A stretch of 64,000 nt of DNA from Spartobacteria bacterium (GCA_003169975.1 PNAA01000057.1:62001-126000), one strand, 5' to 3'. Shown: positions 17,183 through 26,689, numbered from the stretch's first letter. Translations and numbers: made by a program. Notes: generated by a model from the sequence alone, not told the origin.

Positions 17183-18175
17183 ATGAGATCCATCACCCTG
17201 CTTCGATCCTTCGCTCTCGCCCTCGTTTTTCCCGTCGCCGTTCTGGCCGCCGATCCCGTCGCCGAAATGGCGCAGTTCTCCGTCTTCGGAAAAGTCGACC
17301 TCGCTGAGCTCGCCAGGGGCGAGGTCAAAACGGCCGCCGGTCCCCCGATGAGCACGGCGCGCTACCTGTCGGTCCAGAGTTGTTTCGTCGCTCCAAACCC
17401 GCCGGGCAAAGTGATCGAAGCGATGAAGCGCTTCGATCCGACGGCGCATCGCGAATTGAAGGTCTACCTGCACACCGATCTGCTGGCGGCGCCTGCCGCC
17501 GCTAATTTTTCGAAACTCAATAATCCGCCCGACAACTCCGCGGTGAAGGCGCTGGGGGCCGCCACAGCAAAGATGTCGCCGGAGCTGCAAATCAGTCGCG
17601 TTGAAGCGCAAAAATACTCCCCCGGCCAGCCGGTTTTCGCTTTCTGGATCGATCTCCTGACGAAGCGCGCGCAGGACTTCGTCGCGGGCGGCGCGGCGCG
17701 CGCGGCGCCCTACGATCATACCAGCGACCCGGTCCAGCCGGGCCAGGAACTCGCCGCCCTCGTTAGGCAACAGGGCAAGGTCAACCGGCAATTCGGCGGT
17801 TTCCTTGGCCAGACGGGTTTCATTGGCGGCAAGGGCGCTCTCAAGCCCGAGCTCTACTGGGAACTGCTGGAGGTCGAGGATGAAGGCGTGCTCACCCTCG
17901 GCGCATCCTGCAACCGGCCAACGGCCGGCGGTGGGGCGCAGATCGCCGAGGGCCTCTACTACGCGAGCGGGGGCTACAACGTGTCGCTCATCCTTTACCA
18001 GCTTTGGCCGGTGGAGATCGCCGGCCGCGCTTCCACGCTCGTCTGGCGCGGCGATTTCACCTCCGCAACATCGTTAGGCGAGTTGCACGGTATCGAGCGG
18101 CTCGCCTCGGAAGCGGCCATGCGGAAAGATATTTTGAAGGCGGTCACGGTCTTTCAGGGCGATAGTGGCCGATGA
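17183..18175 (+). CDS. exported protein of unknown family, copy B
   Basis: A 330-residue protein with a signal peptide (LLRSFALALVFPVAVLAA, cleaved after A-x-A). It is the paralogue of the protein at 13694: the KVDLAELARGEV block near residue 38, and LYQLWPVE followed by a W-R-x-F stretch near the end. Its stop overlaps the ATG of the next barrel gene (ATGA at 18172-18175). In copy A the barrel gene comes first, here second, so the pair has been duplicated with rearrangement. Function unknown. Confidence 0.7.
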   Translation: MRSITLLRSFALALVFPVAVLAADPVAEMAQFSVFGKVDLAELARGEVKTAAGPPMSTARYLSVQSCFVAPNPPGKVIEAMKRFDPTAHRELKVYLHTDLLAAPAAANFSKLNNPPDNSAVKALGAATAKMSPELQISRVEAQKYSPGQPVFAFWIDLLTKRAQDFVAGGAARAAPYDHTSDPVQPGQELAALVRQQGKVNRQFGGFLGQTGFIGGKGALKPELYWELLEVEDEGVLTLGASCNRPTAGGGAQIAEGLYYASGGYNVSLILYQLWPVEIAGRASTLVWRGDFTSATSLGELHGIERLASEAAMRKDILKAVTVFQGDSGR

Positions 18176-19104
18176 ATTCCCGTTTTCTCACCGTCGCCGG
18201 CTTGCTCGCCGGCGCGTTTGCCGCCTCCGCTTTCGCGGGGAGCGACCAGGATTTTTCCAAAGCCTCGAATCCGATTGTGGAAGAACCGTATAAATTTTCC
18301 GCCGAATTCACCGTCGAACAGGCCTATCTCGGCGGCGCCGATGTGCAGCGTGGCGGACGGTCCGTCAGCGACTTCGACGAATATTATTCCAATCTCGCCT
18401 TCGTCTACACTCCGACAGTCAAGTTCGGCATCCTGCGCCTCGGCGCGCAATGGGAGCGCTATTCCTTCGGCTTCTCCTCGAGCGGCGGCCAGCAGTTGCC
18501 CAACACCCTTCAGGCGGTCAATTCCATCGTCGGTCTCGACACGAAATATTCCGATTCGCTCATCTTTCGGCTCGAGGCCCAGCCCGGTTTCTACGGCACC
18601 TCCTTCGACCACTTGAATGGCGATTCCTTCAATGTCCCATTCGTCCTCGGCGGCACCTACATCTACACCCCGGAATTGCAATTCGTCTTCGGGGTCGGGG
18701 TCAACGTGCAGAGCAGATTCCCCGTCATTCCGGGTGGGGGCATTCGCTGGAAATTTGCCCCGCATTGGGTGCTCAACGCCACTCTCCCCACACCGCGACT
18801 GGAGTACGAGCTCAACCGGGACGTCAAACTTTTCGTCGGCGGTGATATCAAAGCCAACACCTTTCGCGTCGACGACCGTTTCGGCGACAGCCACGGCGAC
18901 ACCAGCCTGAACAGTGCCTGGCTGACCTACGAAGAAGTCCGCACCGGCGCCGGCGCCGAGTGGAAAATCAACTCCTCACTTTCGTTCACGATCGAGGGCG
19001 GCTACGCGCCCTGGCGCCAGTTCGATTTCCATCGCACCGAAGTGCGTTACCACAACGAAAGCGGCGCGCCCTACGGAGCAGTCATGCTCCACGGGGCGTT
19101 CTGA
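18172..19104 (+). CDS. outer membrane beta-barrel protein (DUF6268-like), copy B
   Basis: A 310-residue exported barrel with a signal peptide (LLAGAFAASAFAG) and a C-terminal F. It is related to the protein at 12778 (shared QPGFYGTSF/RPGFYTQNK, FPVIPGGGIRW/YPVIPLVGVIW and FDFHR/FAFHR segments). It is translationally coupled to the exported partner upstream. The role may be transport or surface structure linked to the neighbouring ABC exporter, but that is inference. Confidence 0.75.
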   Translation: MNSRFLTVAGLLAGAFAASAFAGSDQDFSKASNPIVEEPYKFSAEFTVEQAYLGGADVQRGGRSVSDFDEYYSNLAFVYTPTVKFGILRLGAQWERYSFGFSSSGGQQLPNTLQAVNSIVGLDTKYSDSLIFRLEAQPGFYGTSFDHLNGDSFNVPFVLGGTYIYTPELQFVFGVGVNVQSRFPVIPGGGIRWKFAPHWVLNATLPTPRLEYELNRDVKLFVGGDIKANTFRVDDRFGDSHGDTSLNSAWLTYEEVRTGAGAEWKINSSLSFTIEGGYAPWRQFDFHRTEVRYHNESGAPYGAVMLHGAF

Positions 19105-19167
19105 GGCGAGCTTGCAATTTTCTTCGTCAGCATCCCCGATTTCGCAAGAAGTAGGCGTATCCTTGGA

Positions 19168-19780
19168 TGGCCGCGCATTTCGTCCGGCGTGAGCAATTGC
19201 AGGAGCGTGTGCCTAACGATGACGCTGACGCTGTCAAAAACACCGGTCAGGAAGAGCATCAGGAGCGAGAGCCATAACCAGTGGGACGCGCCGAAGACGA
19301 TCGTGGCCGCGCCGAAACCGGTCACGCACCAAAGCATGGTGCGGCCCGCATTTCGCATCGGCGGCAGATAGGCGATCAGCACCGCCATGACGAAAGCGCC
19401 AATCGCCGGCGCGGCGCGCAACCAGCCGAGCCCGATCGGCCCGCAATGCAAAATCTGGTCGGCAAAAATCGGCAGGAGCGCGGTCGCCCCGCCGAGGAGC
19501 ACGGCGAAAAGATCGAGCGTAATCGTGGCCAGGATCACTTTCCTGCCCAGCACAAAGCGGATCCCCGCCGCCAGACTGCGCCACGCGCTCCCCGTGACCG
19601 GGCGCACCTCGCGAACTTTCCTGATCGGCAGGACGAGGAAGAAAAAGGTCAGCGCGCAGGCCGCGTCGAGCACGTAGATGAAAGGGAATCCCAGCTTCAC
19701 GATGAGAGAACCGCCGGCGGCCGGGCCGAGCACGCAACTGATCTGAAAGATGCTGCTGTTCCAGGTGACCGCATCGGCGC
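19168..19780 (-). pseudogene. MFS transporter, C-terminal fragment
   Basis: The minus strand reads AVTWNSSIFQISCVLGPAAGG at about 19,780, then several transmembrane segments (FIYVLDAACALTFFFLVLPI, then LLGGATALLPIFADQIL) and LLQLLTPDEMRG at about 19,170. These are the second half of a major facilitator of the enterobactin-exporter type. The sequence departs from the family on both sides: no N-terminal half upstream, and the C-terminus is replaced after DEMRG. The missing first half lies at about 26,690-27,085 on the same strand. Confidence 0.75.
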
Positions 19781-20077
19781 ACTCGCCATTCCGGGTGTGG
19801 GCCCGCTTATTGCGGCTGGCCCCATTATGGCGGCGCTGAGCGGTGCGGCGATCGGTGGGACCACCGGTGGCATCGTCGGCGGCTTGATCGGGCCCGGGAT
19901 TCCTGAGATCGAAGCCAAACGTTACGAAGAGAAACTGAAGTCCGGTAACTACCTGATTGCAGTCCATGCGCACGATGGCGGCCGAGAGGATCTTGCCAAG
20001 AATATCTTATAAGGCTGCTAAGGCCGAAGACATCACGACCTCCTCGATGTCAAAGGCCCCTGACGTCAGGCGGTGAG
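19781..20077 (+). pseudogene. fragment of a glycine-zipper stress protein (YflT/DUF1269-like)
   Basis: Plus-strand reading gives ALAIPGVGPLIAAGPIMAAL and then a Gly-rich GGTTGGIVGGLIG hydrophobic stretch and IPEIEAKRYEEKLKSGNYLI, matching the second half of a common family of general-stress-like proteins with a glycine zipper. After AKNIL the frame hits TAA, but a shifted frame continues with AAKAEDITTSSMSKAP and ends near 20,077. So both a missing N-terminal part and a frameshift are present. It abuts the MFS fragment directly. Confidence 0.65.
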
Positions 20078-20109
20078 CCGGGCATTCTTTCCCGCGCTAA
20101 AAAGTATTC

Positions 20110-20137
20110 GAAGCCCGCGCCTTACGGCCCGGGCTTC
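20110..20137 (+). terminator. hairpin after the stress-protein fragment, possible terminator
   Basis: A 12-bp stem with one mismatch (20110-20121 with 20126-20137) and a 4-base loop TTAC. It is followed only by TTA, so termination would be weak. Position after the glycine-zipper fragment suggests it was that gene's terminator. The remaining 240 bases to the next gene hold nothing I recognise. Confidence 0.45.
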
Positions 20138-20377
20138 TTACGACAATTCGAGGCATGCGCGCGCAGCCCAATCCCGACACGATGCAGCATTAGCACTGTG
20201 AGCGTGTTTTGCTGCGGCCAGCGTGAGGCCGGGTCACGAAGCATTTAGCGGTGTGCGCCCTGCTTCCGAAGTCCTACCCAAACGCCAAACTCCGGTGCGA
20301 TCAATCCGCCAAGACACGCCTCGCTCACACTTTGGGCGAGTAATTCCTGCGAAAGCTTTCCAAACAATCAATCGCTC

Positions 20378-21337
20378 ATGAAAAAAACTGCTTCTCCGGT
20401 TCTCCTCGACGTGATCATCGTCGGAGGCGGACCGGCGGGGCTGAGCGCGGCGCTGGTGCTGGGCCGTTGCCGACGGCGAGCAATCGTGTTTGACGCCGGG
20501 CATCCGCGCAATGAAGCCTCACGCGCGCTGCACGGTTATCTTACACGCGACGGCATCTCTCCCGCGGACTTCCTCAAGATCGGCCGCGAGCAGCTCGCTC
20601 CTTATGACACGATTGAATTGCGCCATGTGAACGTGGTGGACGTCGCGCGCGGCGACCGCCGCTTCACGGCGACCGTGGAAGGGGGCGAGCAGATTTCTGC
20701 GCGCATGCTTTTGCTCGCCACGGGGCTCGTGGATGAACTGCCGCAGATCAAAGAGTTTCTCCGATTCTACGGAGTTACCGCCCACACGTGTCCGTATTGC
20801 GACGGATGGGAGCATCGTGATCAGCCGCTCGCTGTCGTCGGGGACGACAAGGAAGCTGCGGACCTTGCGCTCGAACTGCTGCTTTGGAGCAAGGATGTCG
20901 TCCTCTGCACGAACGGCGCGCCGGAGTGCGGCCGAGACGTACTAAATCCTATGGAACGTAACGGCGTCCGCATCATCGATGCCCCAATCGCTCGCCTAGA
21001 CGGCACCGGCAGCAAACTCGAACGCATCCACTTTCGCGATGGCACTCAGATCGCGCGGACGGCGCTCTTTTTCTCTCCCGGGCAGCACCAGCGGTCGCAT
21101 CTGGCCGAACAGCTCGGCTGCGAATTCTGCGAGGACGGGTGCATCCAGTGTGGCGAAAACGCGGCGACCTCCGTGCCGGGTGTTTACGCTGCAGGCAACG
21201 CGAGTCGCGGCGTGCAGCTCGTCATCGCGGCCGCGGCCGAGGGAATGCAGGCGGCCTTTGCGATCAACACTGCGCTCCTCGAAGCCGACGCGGCGCGCGG
21301 GAAGGTGCTCGAAACGGCCGCAGCCGGGGAGAAGTGA
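20378..21337 (+). CDS. thioredoxin reductase-like FAD/NAD(P)-dependent oxidoreductase
   Basis: A 319-residue two-domain flavoprotein. FAD binding is shown by VIIVGGGPAGLSAALVLG near residue 13 and by the late GVYAAGNASRG motif. The NAD(P) domain contains a CPYCDGWE redox motif at about residue 138, as in thioredoxin reductases. The NAD(P) site reads VVGDDKEA, a departure from the usual GGGxxA, so coenzyme preference is unclear. It stands alone inside the motif-free accessory region. Confidence 0.85.
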   Translation: MKKTASPVLLDVIIVGGGPAGLSAALVLGRCRRRAIVFDAGHPRNEASRALHGYLTRDGISPADFLKIGREQLAPYDTIELRHVNVVDVARGDRRFTATVEGGEQISARMLLLATGLVDELPQIKEFLRFYGVTAHTCPYCDGWEHRDQPLAVVGDDKEAADLALELLLWSKDVVLCTNGAPECGRDVLNPMERNGVRIIDAPIARLDGTGSKLERIHFRDGTQIARTALFFSPGQHQRSHLAEQLGCEFCEDGCIQCGENAATSVPGVYAAGNASRGVQLVIAAAAEGMQAAFAINTALLEADAARGKVLETAAAGEK

Positions 21338-21377
21338 TCTTTCAAGTCGCGCGTTCGCGTATTGCCTCGGGTGATCT

Positions 21378-23750
21378 TTATGCGGTCGTCCCGCAGGCTG
21401 GTGCGGGATACGGCGCGGCGGCAATCGCTGCTTCCAGGGCGCGGATATCCACCGGTTTGGTGAGATGGATGAAGAAGCCGCTTTTCCGGCTTCGCTCCAA
21501 GTCTTCATCGGTTCCGTAGCCGCTCATGGCGATGGCGGGCAAACGATGCGCATTGCGCAGCTCGACCAAGAGCGTGTGGCCATCTCCATCGGGCAAGCCC
21601 AGATCTGAGATGATGAGATCGCACTCGCTCGTGCCGACCAGTTTGCGTGCTTGCGCGGCGGTGGCGGCGATGGCCACGTAGTGACCGCGGCGTTGCAACA
21701 GACGCGCGAGCGTGGTCCGCGTCAGTTCGTGATCTTCCACGAGCAGGATGCGCCGGACTGGCTGGTTGGGCGCGGCATGTGCCGCTGGCTGTGATGAATC
21801 TGGAGCGCGTAGCGCGGACGCGGCGGCAAGTGGGAACTCGATGGAAAAAGTCGTGCCCTGATCTCGCCCGGCGCTCTCCGCGCGAATGCGGCCATGTTGG
21901 AGTTCGACGAGGTTGCGGGCGATGGCGAGTCCGAGCCCGAGCCCGCCGAAGCGGCGCGCGCGGGCGTGTTCCTCCTGGACGAAGGTCTCGAAGATATTGC
22001 CCAGCATCTCCGGCTCGATGCCGACGCCTGTGTCGGCGATCTCGATGAGCAGCGTTTTCTTATCTTCTGCCGGATTGCACGTGCGCACGGTGATAACACC
22101 GCCGGGCGCGGTGAATTTCACGGCGTTCTTGAGCACGTTCCAGAAAATCTGCTGCATGCGCATGACATCGGCTTCGATGGAATGCTCCGGCGCGGCAAGG
22201 TCTAGCGTGATTTGGATTTGCCGCTCCTGCACTTCGCCGCCGAGGATGTCGCAAGCGTGGCGCAGCGCGGTGTGGGCGTCGAGTGGATGGAGATCGAGGC
22301 GCAACTTGCCGCCGGTGATACGCGTAATATCGAGGAGGTCATCAACGAGCTGCGCCTGAAGAGCGATAGCTTTGCCAATGATTTCGACATCACTCCGCAC
22401 GCGTGGCGACAGCTCGACGTCATCGGCGAGAGAGGAGGCGAGGAGGAGCGCGGGATTAAGCGGCGTGCGCAGTTCGTGGGAGAGCGCGGCAAGGAATTCG
22501 TCCTTGGCTCGCGTGGCCGTCTCGGCGCGCGTCCGGGCCGTGTCGGCGCTGATCCTCGCGGCTTCCGCGTTTTCGAAATGCACGCGGGATTGCGCCTCGC
22601 TCTGGCGCAGCGCTTCCTCCGTCTGCTTGCGCTCGGAGATGTCGTCGAAGGAGGTGACAGCGCCGACGATTTCGCCTTGCGCATTTTTCAGCGCGGCGAA
22701 GTTGACGATCACGGGAAGGCGCGAGCCGTCGGGACGTTCGATGAACACTTCCACATTTCTCGCGGGAATTCCGGTGCGCATCACTTCCATCATGGGACTC
22801 TGCGCGTGGGGCAGGAGCGTGCCGTTCGGAAGCCACAACGTCATCGAGCCGCAATGCTGATCGACGCCGACTTTCGGCTCGCGCTGCCAGAGTTCCGTGG
22901 CGCGGGGGTTGTAATATTGAATCGTCGCGTCGCGGTCGCAGACAAATGCCGCCACCGGCAGCGCGCTGAATAAAACACGGTAGCGTTCCCGGCTTTCCTC
23001 GAGCGCGGCCTCGGTCTGTTTTCGTTCGGCGATTTCCTTTTGCAGTTGGGCGTTCGACGAGTCGGCGGCTTCGGTGAGTTCATGCTGGTGCACCGATCCG
23101 AGCACCAACGCCTCGTTCATCGCGACCGTCTTTTCATGGAACGCCAGCGTCTGGTAGGCCGATGAGGCAAACTTGCCCAGACTGACCAGTTGCCGCATAT
23201 CCTCAGCGTCGAACTTGCGGCGTTCATCGTGGGCGATCACCCAGATCGTGCCGACCGCTTTGCCCTCGACGTAAAACGGAACCAGCAGGCACTCTTCGAC
23301 CGGAGGCGTCACCGGTTGAAAATAGGTGTAACGCCGTTCAAAGTGCCTGAACAAGAGCGGGGTGTTGCGGTCAAGCACGTCGCCGCACGGGCCGAACTCG
23401 CGCGGCGTGCCGCCGCCGATGTGAGATTTCCACACCCCAGCAATCGCCGGCCAGTGGAATCTTTTTCCGCCATCGTCCTTGGTCAGCAGGCTGAAACCGG
23501 ACGATTCGGCGCGGAACGTCTCCAACATGACCTCGGCCATTTTCTGAAGAATGGTGTGCGGCGAGTCGGCCAGCGCTTGAGCCAGCGTCACCAGCGCGCG
23601 GTTCTCATTCTCGTAATCCGGTGGCCGCGACGGCCGCCGATTCAATTCCTCGGTGCACAGGACCGATTCGAGCGGCACCACGCTGTCGCCGGGAAGCGCG
23701 GCTGGAGATTCAGCTTCGGCCGGTTGCAGCTTGGTGCTTGGAGCTTTCAT
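21378..23750 (-). CDS. hybrid histidine kinase: GAF, PAS, HisKA, HATPase, receiver
   Basis: A 790-residue soluble sensor kinase without obvious membrane segments. Domains in order: GAF (about 55-200), a coiled stretch ending in an ERKQTE linker, PAS (about 253-375), HisKA with FLAALSHELRTP (phospho-acceptor H425), HATPase with NVLKNAVKF, ADTGVGIE and GLGLGLAIARN, and a C-terminal receiver (RILLVEDHELTRT, phospho-acceptor Asp in IISDLGLPDGDG, Lys in THLTKP-like HLTKPVD). It starts 6 bases after the kaiC-like stop, so it is the third gene of that operon and probably its signalling output or input. Confidence 0.92.
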   Translation of the reverse strand: MKAPSTKLQPAEAESPAALPGDSVVPLESVLCTEELNRRPSRPPDYENENRALVTLAQALADSPHTILQKMAEVMLETFRAESSGFSLLTKDDGGKRFHWPAIAGVWKSHIGGGTPREFGPCGDVLDRNTPLLFRHFERRYTYFQPVTPPVEECLLVPFYVEGKAVGTIWVIAHDERRKFDAEDMRQLVSLGKFASSAYQTLAFHEKTVAMNEALVLGSVHQHELTEAADSSNAQLQKEIAERKQTEAALEESRERYRVLFSALPVAAFVCDRDATIQYYNPRATELWQREPKVGVDQHCGSMTLWLPNGTLLPHAQSPMMEVMRTGIPARNVEVFIERPDGSRLPVIVNFAALKNAQGEIVGAVTSFDDISERKQTEEALRQSEAQSRVHFENAEAARISADTARTRAETATRAKDEFLAALSHELRTPLNPALLLASSLADDVELSPRVRSDVEIIGKAIALQAQLVDDLLDITRITGGKLRLDLHPLDAHTALRHACDILGGEVQERQIQITLDLAAPEHSIEADVMRMQQIFWNVLKNAVKFTAPGGVITVRTCNPAEDKKTLLIEIADTGVGIEPEMLGNIFETFVQEEHARARRFGGLGLGLAIARNLVELQHGRIRAESAGRDQGTTFSIEFPLAAASALRAPDSSQPAAHAAPNQPVRRILLVEDHELTRTTLARLLQRRGHYVAIAATAAQARKLVGTSECDLIISDLGLPDGDGHTLLVELRNAHRLPAIAMSGYGTDEDLERSRKSGFFIHLTKPVDIRALEAAIAAAPYPAPACGTTA

Positions 23751-23756
23751 TTTCCT

Positions 23757-25325
23757 CTACTTCTTCGCCTTCGGTTCCGGCGCGGTTTCTTCTTCCTGCG
23801 CCTGGCGCGGGCCGGTGCGCGTGGGGATTCCGGTGGTCAGCCCGTTATAGTCCGTGGATCGCGGGTGGATGACGACCACGCCCTTGCCCGTGATGACATA
23901 TTCGCGGATGTCTTTGCTGTGATTGCCGCCGCGCATTTTGATGACGACCATCACCTTCCGAAGCTGGCCGTCAATTTCCACATAACGCATCCGGATAATG
24001 TCATCGGTCAGAAACGAAATCGTATATTGGCTAAAGGGCAACGCGGTAAATGTATCCTCCACCTCAACCGTGCTGAGAACCGTAACCCCGGCTCCCGTCA
24101 ACCCCCCGATCATTCGGTAGAGCGACTCGCGAAAGTCCGTGCGGAAACCGGGCGCCAGCGCCATCTCAAAACCGACCAGCGAATCGATCACCAGCCGTTT
24201 CGCGCCGATCCTTTCGACGGCATCCAGAAGCTCTTGCATGGTTTCATCCACGGAAAGGTCGAGCGGACGAAGGTAAAGGATTTCGAGTTTTCCCTTTTCC
24301 TGCGGCTTTTTTAAATTCAAACCAAAACTGTCGGCCCGCTCCGTGTATCCTTTCTGGCGTTCTTCGAAGATCGCCATAATTCCCGGTTCCCCCTTGCGCA
24401 GTCCTTCGGCAATAAATTGCGTGGCCAGCGCCGATTTTCCCGTTCCCGAAGGCCCCGCCACCAGGAGACTGTCGCCTTCGAGGATGCCCCCGCCCATCAT
24501 CTTGTCCAACTCGGGAACGCCCATGGAAAGCCGCCGATTCCGCGTCGGTATCATCTTTTTGCCGACCAATCCCAGCGTGCGCGAGAAGGCTTGCAACCCG
24601 CCATCGCTGATGCGGATGGTGTGCAATCCCGGCACCGAGTTCTGCCCGCGCTGTTTCATGATTTGCAATTTCCGCACCACGGAATTTCTCTCCGCCAACT
24701 GCGAAAGCCAGATGAGGCCATCGGCGATGGTGAAGAGCGGGTTGTCGCGGATCTCTTCCTGGACATATTCGCCGACTAGAAACGTCGTGGCTTCCCAACT
24801 GGTCAGAAACTGGGCGAGGCGCTGGATGAACGATTGCATCTCCAATTCGCTCGCGCCGCTAATCGCTTTGCGCACCACGGTGCGAAAGGAATCCACCACC
24901 ACGATGCCCGGACTGATCGTCGTGACCTGTTTGATAATTTCATCGATGACCGCGTTCAAATCCTGCTGCAACGCCAGATCGGACAGGTTGATAAAGCGGA
25001 TGGCCTTGCCCAACTTGGATTCGTCGAAGAAAGAAAATTGTTGCTGATAGCGCAACATTTTCATGGCGGGTTCGCCAAGGACGGTGAAATAGAGCGCTGG
25101 TTTCTTCGCCGTGGCATTGGCGAAAACGATCTGATGCGACAGCGTGGTTTTACCGCAACCCGGCGAACCGGCAATGATGTTGAAAGAAAATTCCGGGATG
25201 CCGCCGCCCATGATGTCGTCGAGGCCGCGCACGCCGGTCGGCAGTTTGCGGATCGTGACTTTAGCCGGCTGGCTCACGGCTTTCTTCGGCAGTTTACGTT
25301 TAGCCGCGTCATTTTGCTTTTTCAT
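23757..25325 (-). CDS. kaiC: KaiC-like double RecA-domain ATPase
   Basis: A 522-residue protein with two KaiC domains. CI has Walker A GSPGCGKTT (53-61), CII has GPSGTGKSA (291-299), and the catalytic Glu regions read LGEP near 84 and FEE near 321. In cyanobacterial KaiC the CII phosphosites are adjacent S431 and T432; here the matching residues are S437 and F438 (TISFLTDD), by my hand alignment, so at most one site is kept. The N-terminus is Lys-rich. It is coupled by ATGA to the gene upstream and followed closely by a hybrid kinase. No kaiA or kaiB is present, so signalling rather than a true clock is more likely. Confidence 0.9.
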   Translation of the reverse strand: MKKQNDAAKRKLPKKAVSQPAKVTIRKLPTGVRGLDDIMGGGIPEFSFNIIAGSPGCGKTTLSHQIVFANATAKKPALYFTVLGEPAMKMLRYQQQFSFFDESKLGKAIRFINLSDLALQQDLNAVIDEIIKQVTTISPGIVVVDSFRTVVRKAISGASELEMQSFIQRLAQFLTSWEATTFLVGEYVQEEIRDNPLFTIADGLIWLSQLAERNSVVRKLQIMKQRGQNSVPGLHTIRISDGGLQAFSRTLGLVGKKMIPTRNRRLSMGVPELDKMMGGGILEGDSLLVAGPSGTGKSALATQFIAEGLRKGEPGIMAIFEERQKGYTERADSFGLNLKKPQEKGKLEILYLRPLDLSVDETMQELLDAVERIGAKRLVIDSLVGFEMALAPGFRTDFRESLYRMIGGLTGAGVTVLSTVEVEDTFTALPFSQYTISFLTDDIIRMRYVEIDGQLRKVMVVIKMRGGNHSKDIREYVITGKGVVVIHPRSTDYNGLTTGIPTRTGPRQAQEEETAPEPKAKK

Positions 25326-25759
25326 TTCTTATTTCCTTTACCAAAATCCAAATCGTTGAGGGACAGTTTCGGCCAGACCTCGCGCACCATCCGCAGCGTT
25401 AGATTTTCGCCGATGAAAGCCGCCAGCAGTCCGAGCAACTGGGCGAGCAGAACAACGCAACCCTCGAAAATCTCATCCGGGTGAATTTGCGCTTCAAGTT
25501 CGTCCAACCCTTCCAAAGAGCCATCCGCTTTGACATGTACCGCGCGCAGCCAGGCAGCTTCCGGGTGGGTCAGCGCGAGCGCGCGCGCGAGGAGCGCACG
25601 AAAACCGACGCTGCCCATGAGGGTCGCCAGATGCGGGCGCAGCTTCTCACTAACGAGACAGGCCGCCGGGGTTCTTGTCTCGGAAGATTTATTTTCCCTC
25701 GTCTCATAAGCAATGAGACACTGGGACAAACCCCGCATCTGTGGAGTGGCCCGGCTCAT
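25322..25759 (-). CDS. conserved protein of unknown function, first gene of the KaiC operon
   Basis: A 145-residue protein that I cannot assign to a named family. Its centre (LRPHLATLMGSVGFRALLAR, then an AAWLRAVHVKADG segment) and the hydrophobic helix VVLLAQLLGLLAAFIGENLT look well conserved, and I recall similar proteins next to KaiC-like genes, which is memory and not a search result. It shares ATGA with kaiC. It is not KaiB (no thioredoxin-like fold pattern) and not a receiver. Confidence 0.7.
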   Translation of the reverse strand: MSRATPQMRGLSQCLIAYETRENKSSETRTPAACLVSEKLRPHLATLMGSVGFRALLARALALTHPEAAWLRAVHVKADGSLEGLDELEAQIHPDEIFEGCVVLLAQLLGLLAAFIGENLTLRMVREVWPKLSLNDLDFGKGNKK

Positions 25760-26127
25760 TTAGAAATCCAGGATGCGTACGCTATCATGAAATAGGCGAC
25801 CGCCCAAGTGGAGAACGCGATCTCGCTTTTTCCGCGCTTGTCAGCCGCTGACTTCAGCGGATACCTAAAGCTTTCGGCAGAGCTGCGCGCGTAGTAAACG
25901 GCTTCTTTGCTGCTTCCGCATCGTGCTTTGAAACTGCTGATGACCCTGTCGCATTTCTCGATGGCAGCAGCCGGCTTTTTTCGCATCAAATAGCCTGCGT
26001 GCATCCTGAAGCAGATTCAGCATCTGGGGTCTTTATCGGGATCTCTAGATGGCGTTGTGGCCGCACTCAGCATCGCGACCGCGCAAACAACACAAATTCG
26101 AAGAACAAGTTGTGTATTACGCATCAT
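25756..26127 (-). pseudogene. decayed exported TPR-type protein fragment
   Basis: From an ATG near 26,127 the minus strand reads a signal peptide (LVLRICVVCAVAMLSAAT), then TGA. A shifted frame gives MLNLLQDARRLFDAKKAG, and a third frame gives AAIEKCDRVISSFKARCGSS through VYYARSSAESF to AYFMIAYASWISK. Together they look like the first half of a secreted TPR-like protein family with the YCARTxxES motif. At least two frameshifts and loss of the C-terminal half are seen. The final frame ends with an ATGA overlap onto the KaiC-operon gene, so transcription may still pass through. Confidence 0.55.
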
Positions 26128-26437
26128 TTCAGTCGTCGTATACTTCCCTCAATTATTAAGCGTGACCTGCAACGCTCGATTGTGGCCGATCCAAAGTGAA
26201 CGCAGGGTGAACGAGAACAAGTTGCATCGCATGGTTGAGGCTGTCGAAAAAGTGGCAGTTCATCGGTTTTTGTGCTGGCCGGGTGCGCTTGGCCTTTGTT
26301 AAGCGAATTCATGCCGCGATTCAAACCTTATGATTATCGACAGGACTTGATGGCGCCAATCAAACCGGAAGCCCAATTGCCCGCAAGCGGGAATACGGGT
26401 CAGGCATCGGGTCAGAGACTCGCGTAGAAGTTGGCGC
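26128..26437. other. 310 bases without a recognisable gene
   Basis: Visibly lower in GC than the core genes. It must hold the promoter for the KaiC operon if that is read from beyond the decayed gene. No reading frame gives a recognisable product and I see no clear hairpin. Confidence 0.4.
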
Positions 26438-26650
26438 GTGTTCAGGCTAACGAAGGCTCTCGGCAATGGGCCGCGGCGTAAGGTGCCCATGTTGCCGCTG
26501 CTGGCGGCCACTTACTTCATGGTCTCGGGCGGTCCGTATGGGCTCAAGGAGATCACCGGGGACAGCGGCTATGGCCGGACGCTGCTCGTTCTCTTCGCGC
26601 TCCCGTTTTTCTGGAGTCTGCCGACGGCGCTTTTGATCGGTGGTTCTGCC
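26438..26650 (+). pseudogene. N-terminal fragment of an APC-family amino-acid permease
   Basis: From GTG at 26438 the plus strand reads LLAATYFMVSGGPYGLKEIT and LFALPFFWSLPTALLIG, which are the first two membrane helices of amino acid/polyamine permeases of the APC superfamily. After about 26,650 the frame turns into an Arg-rich antisense of the MFS fragment, so the permease is cut after about 70 of some 450 residues. This marks a recombination junction. Confidence 0.7.
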
Positions 26651-26689
26651 GCAGCTGCTCTTCGTTGCGAACGCCGACGTGGACGCGCT

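Noticed and set aside
23757-25325. A complete kaiABC clock
   Set aside because: No kaiA or kaiB candidates lie near, and one of the two CII phosphosites appears to be replaced.
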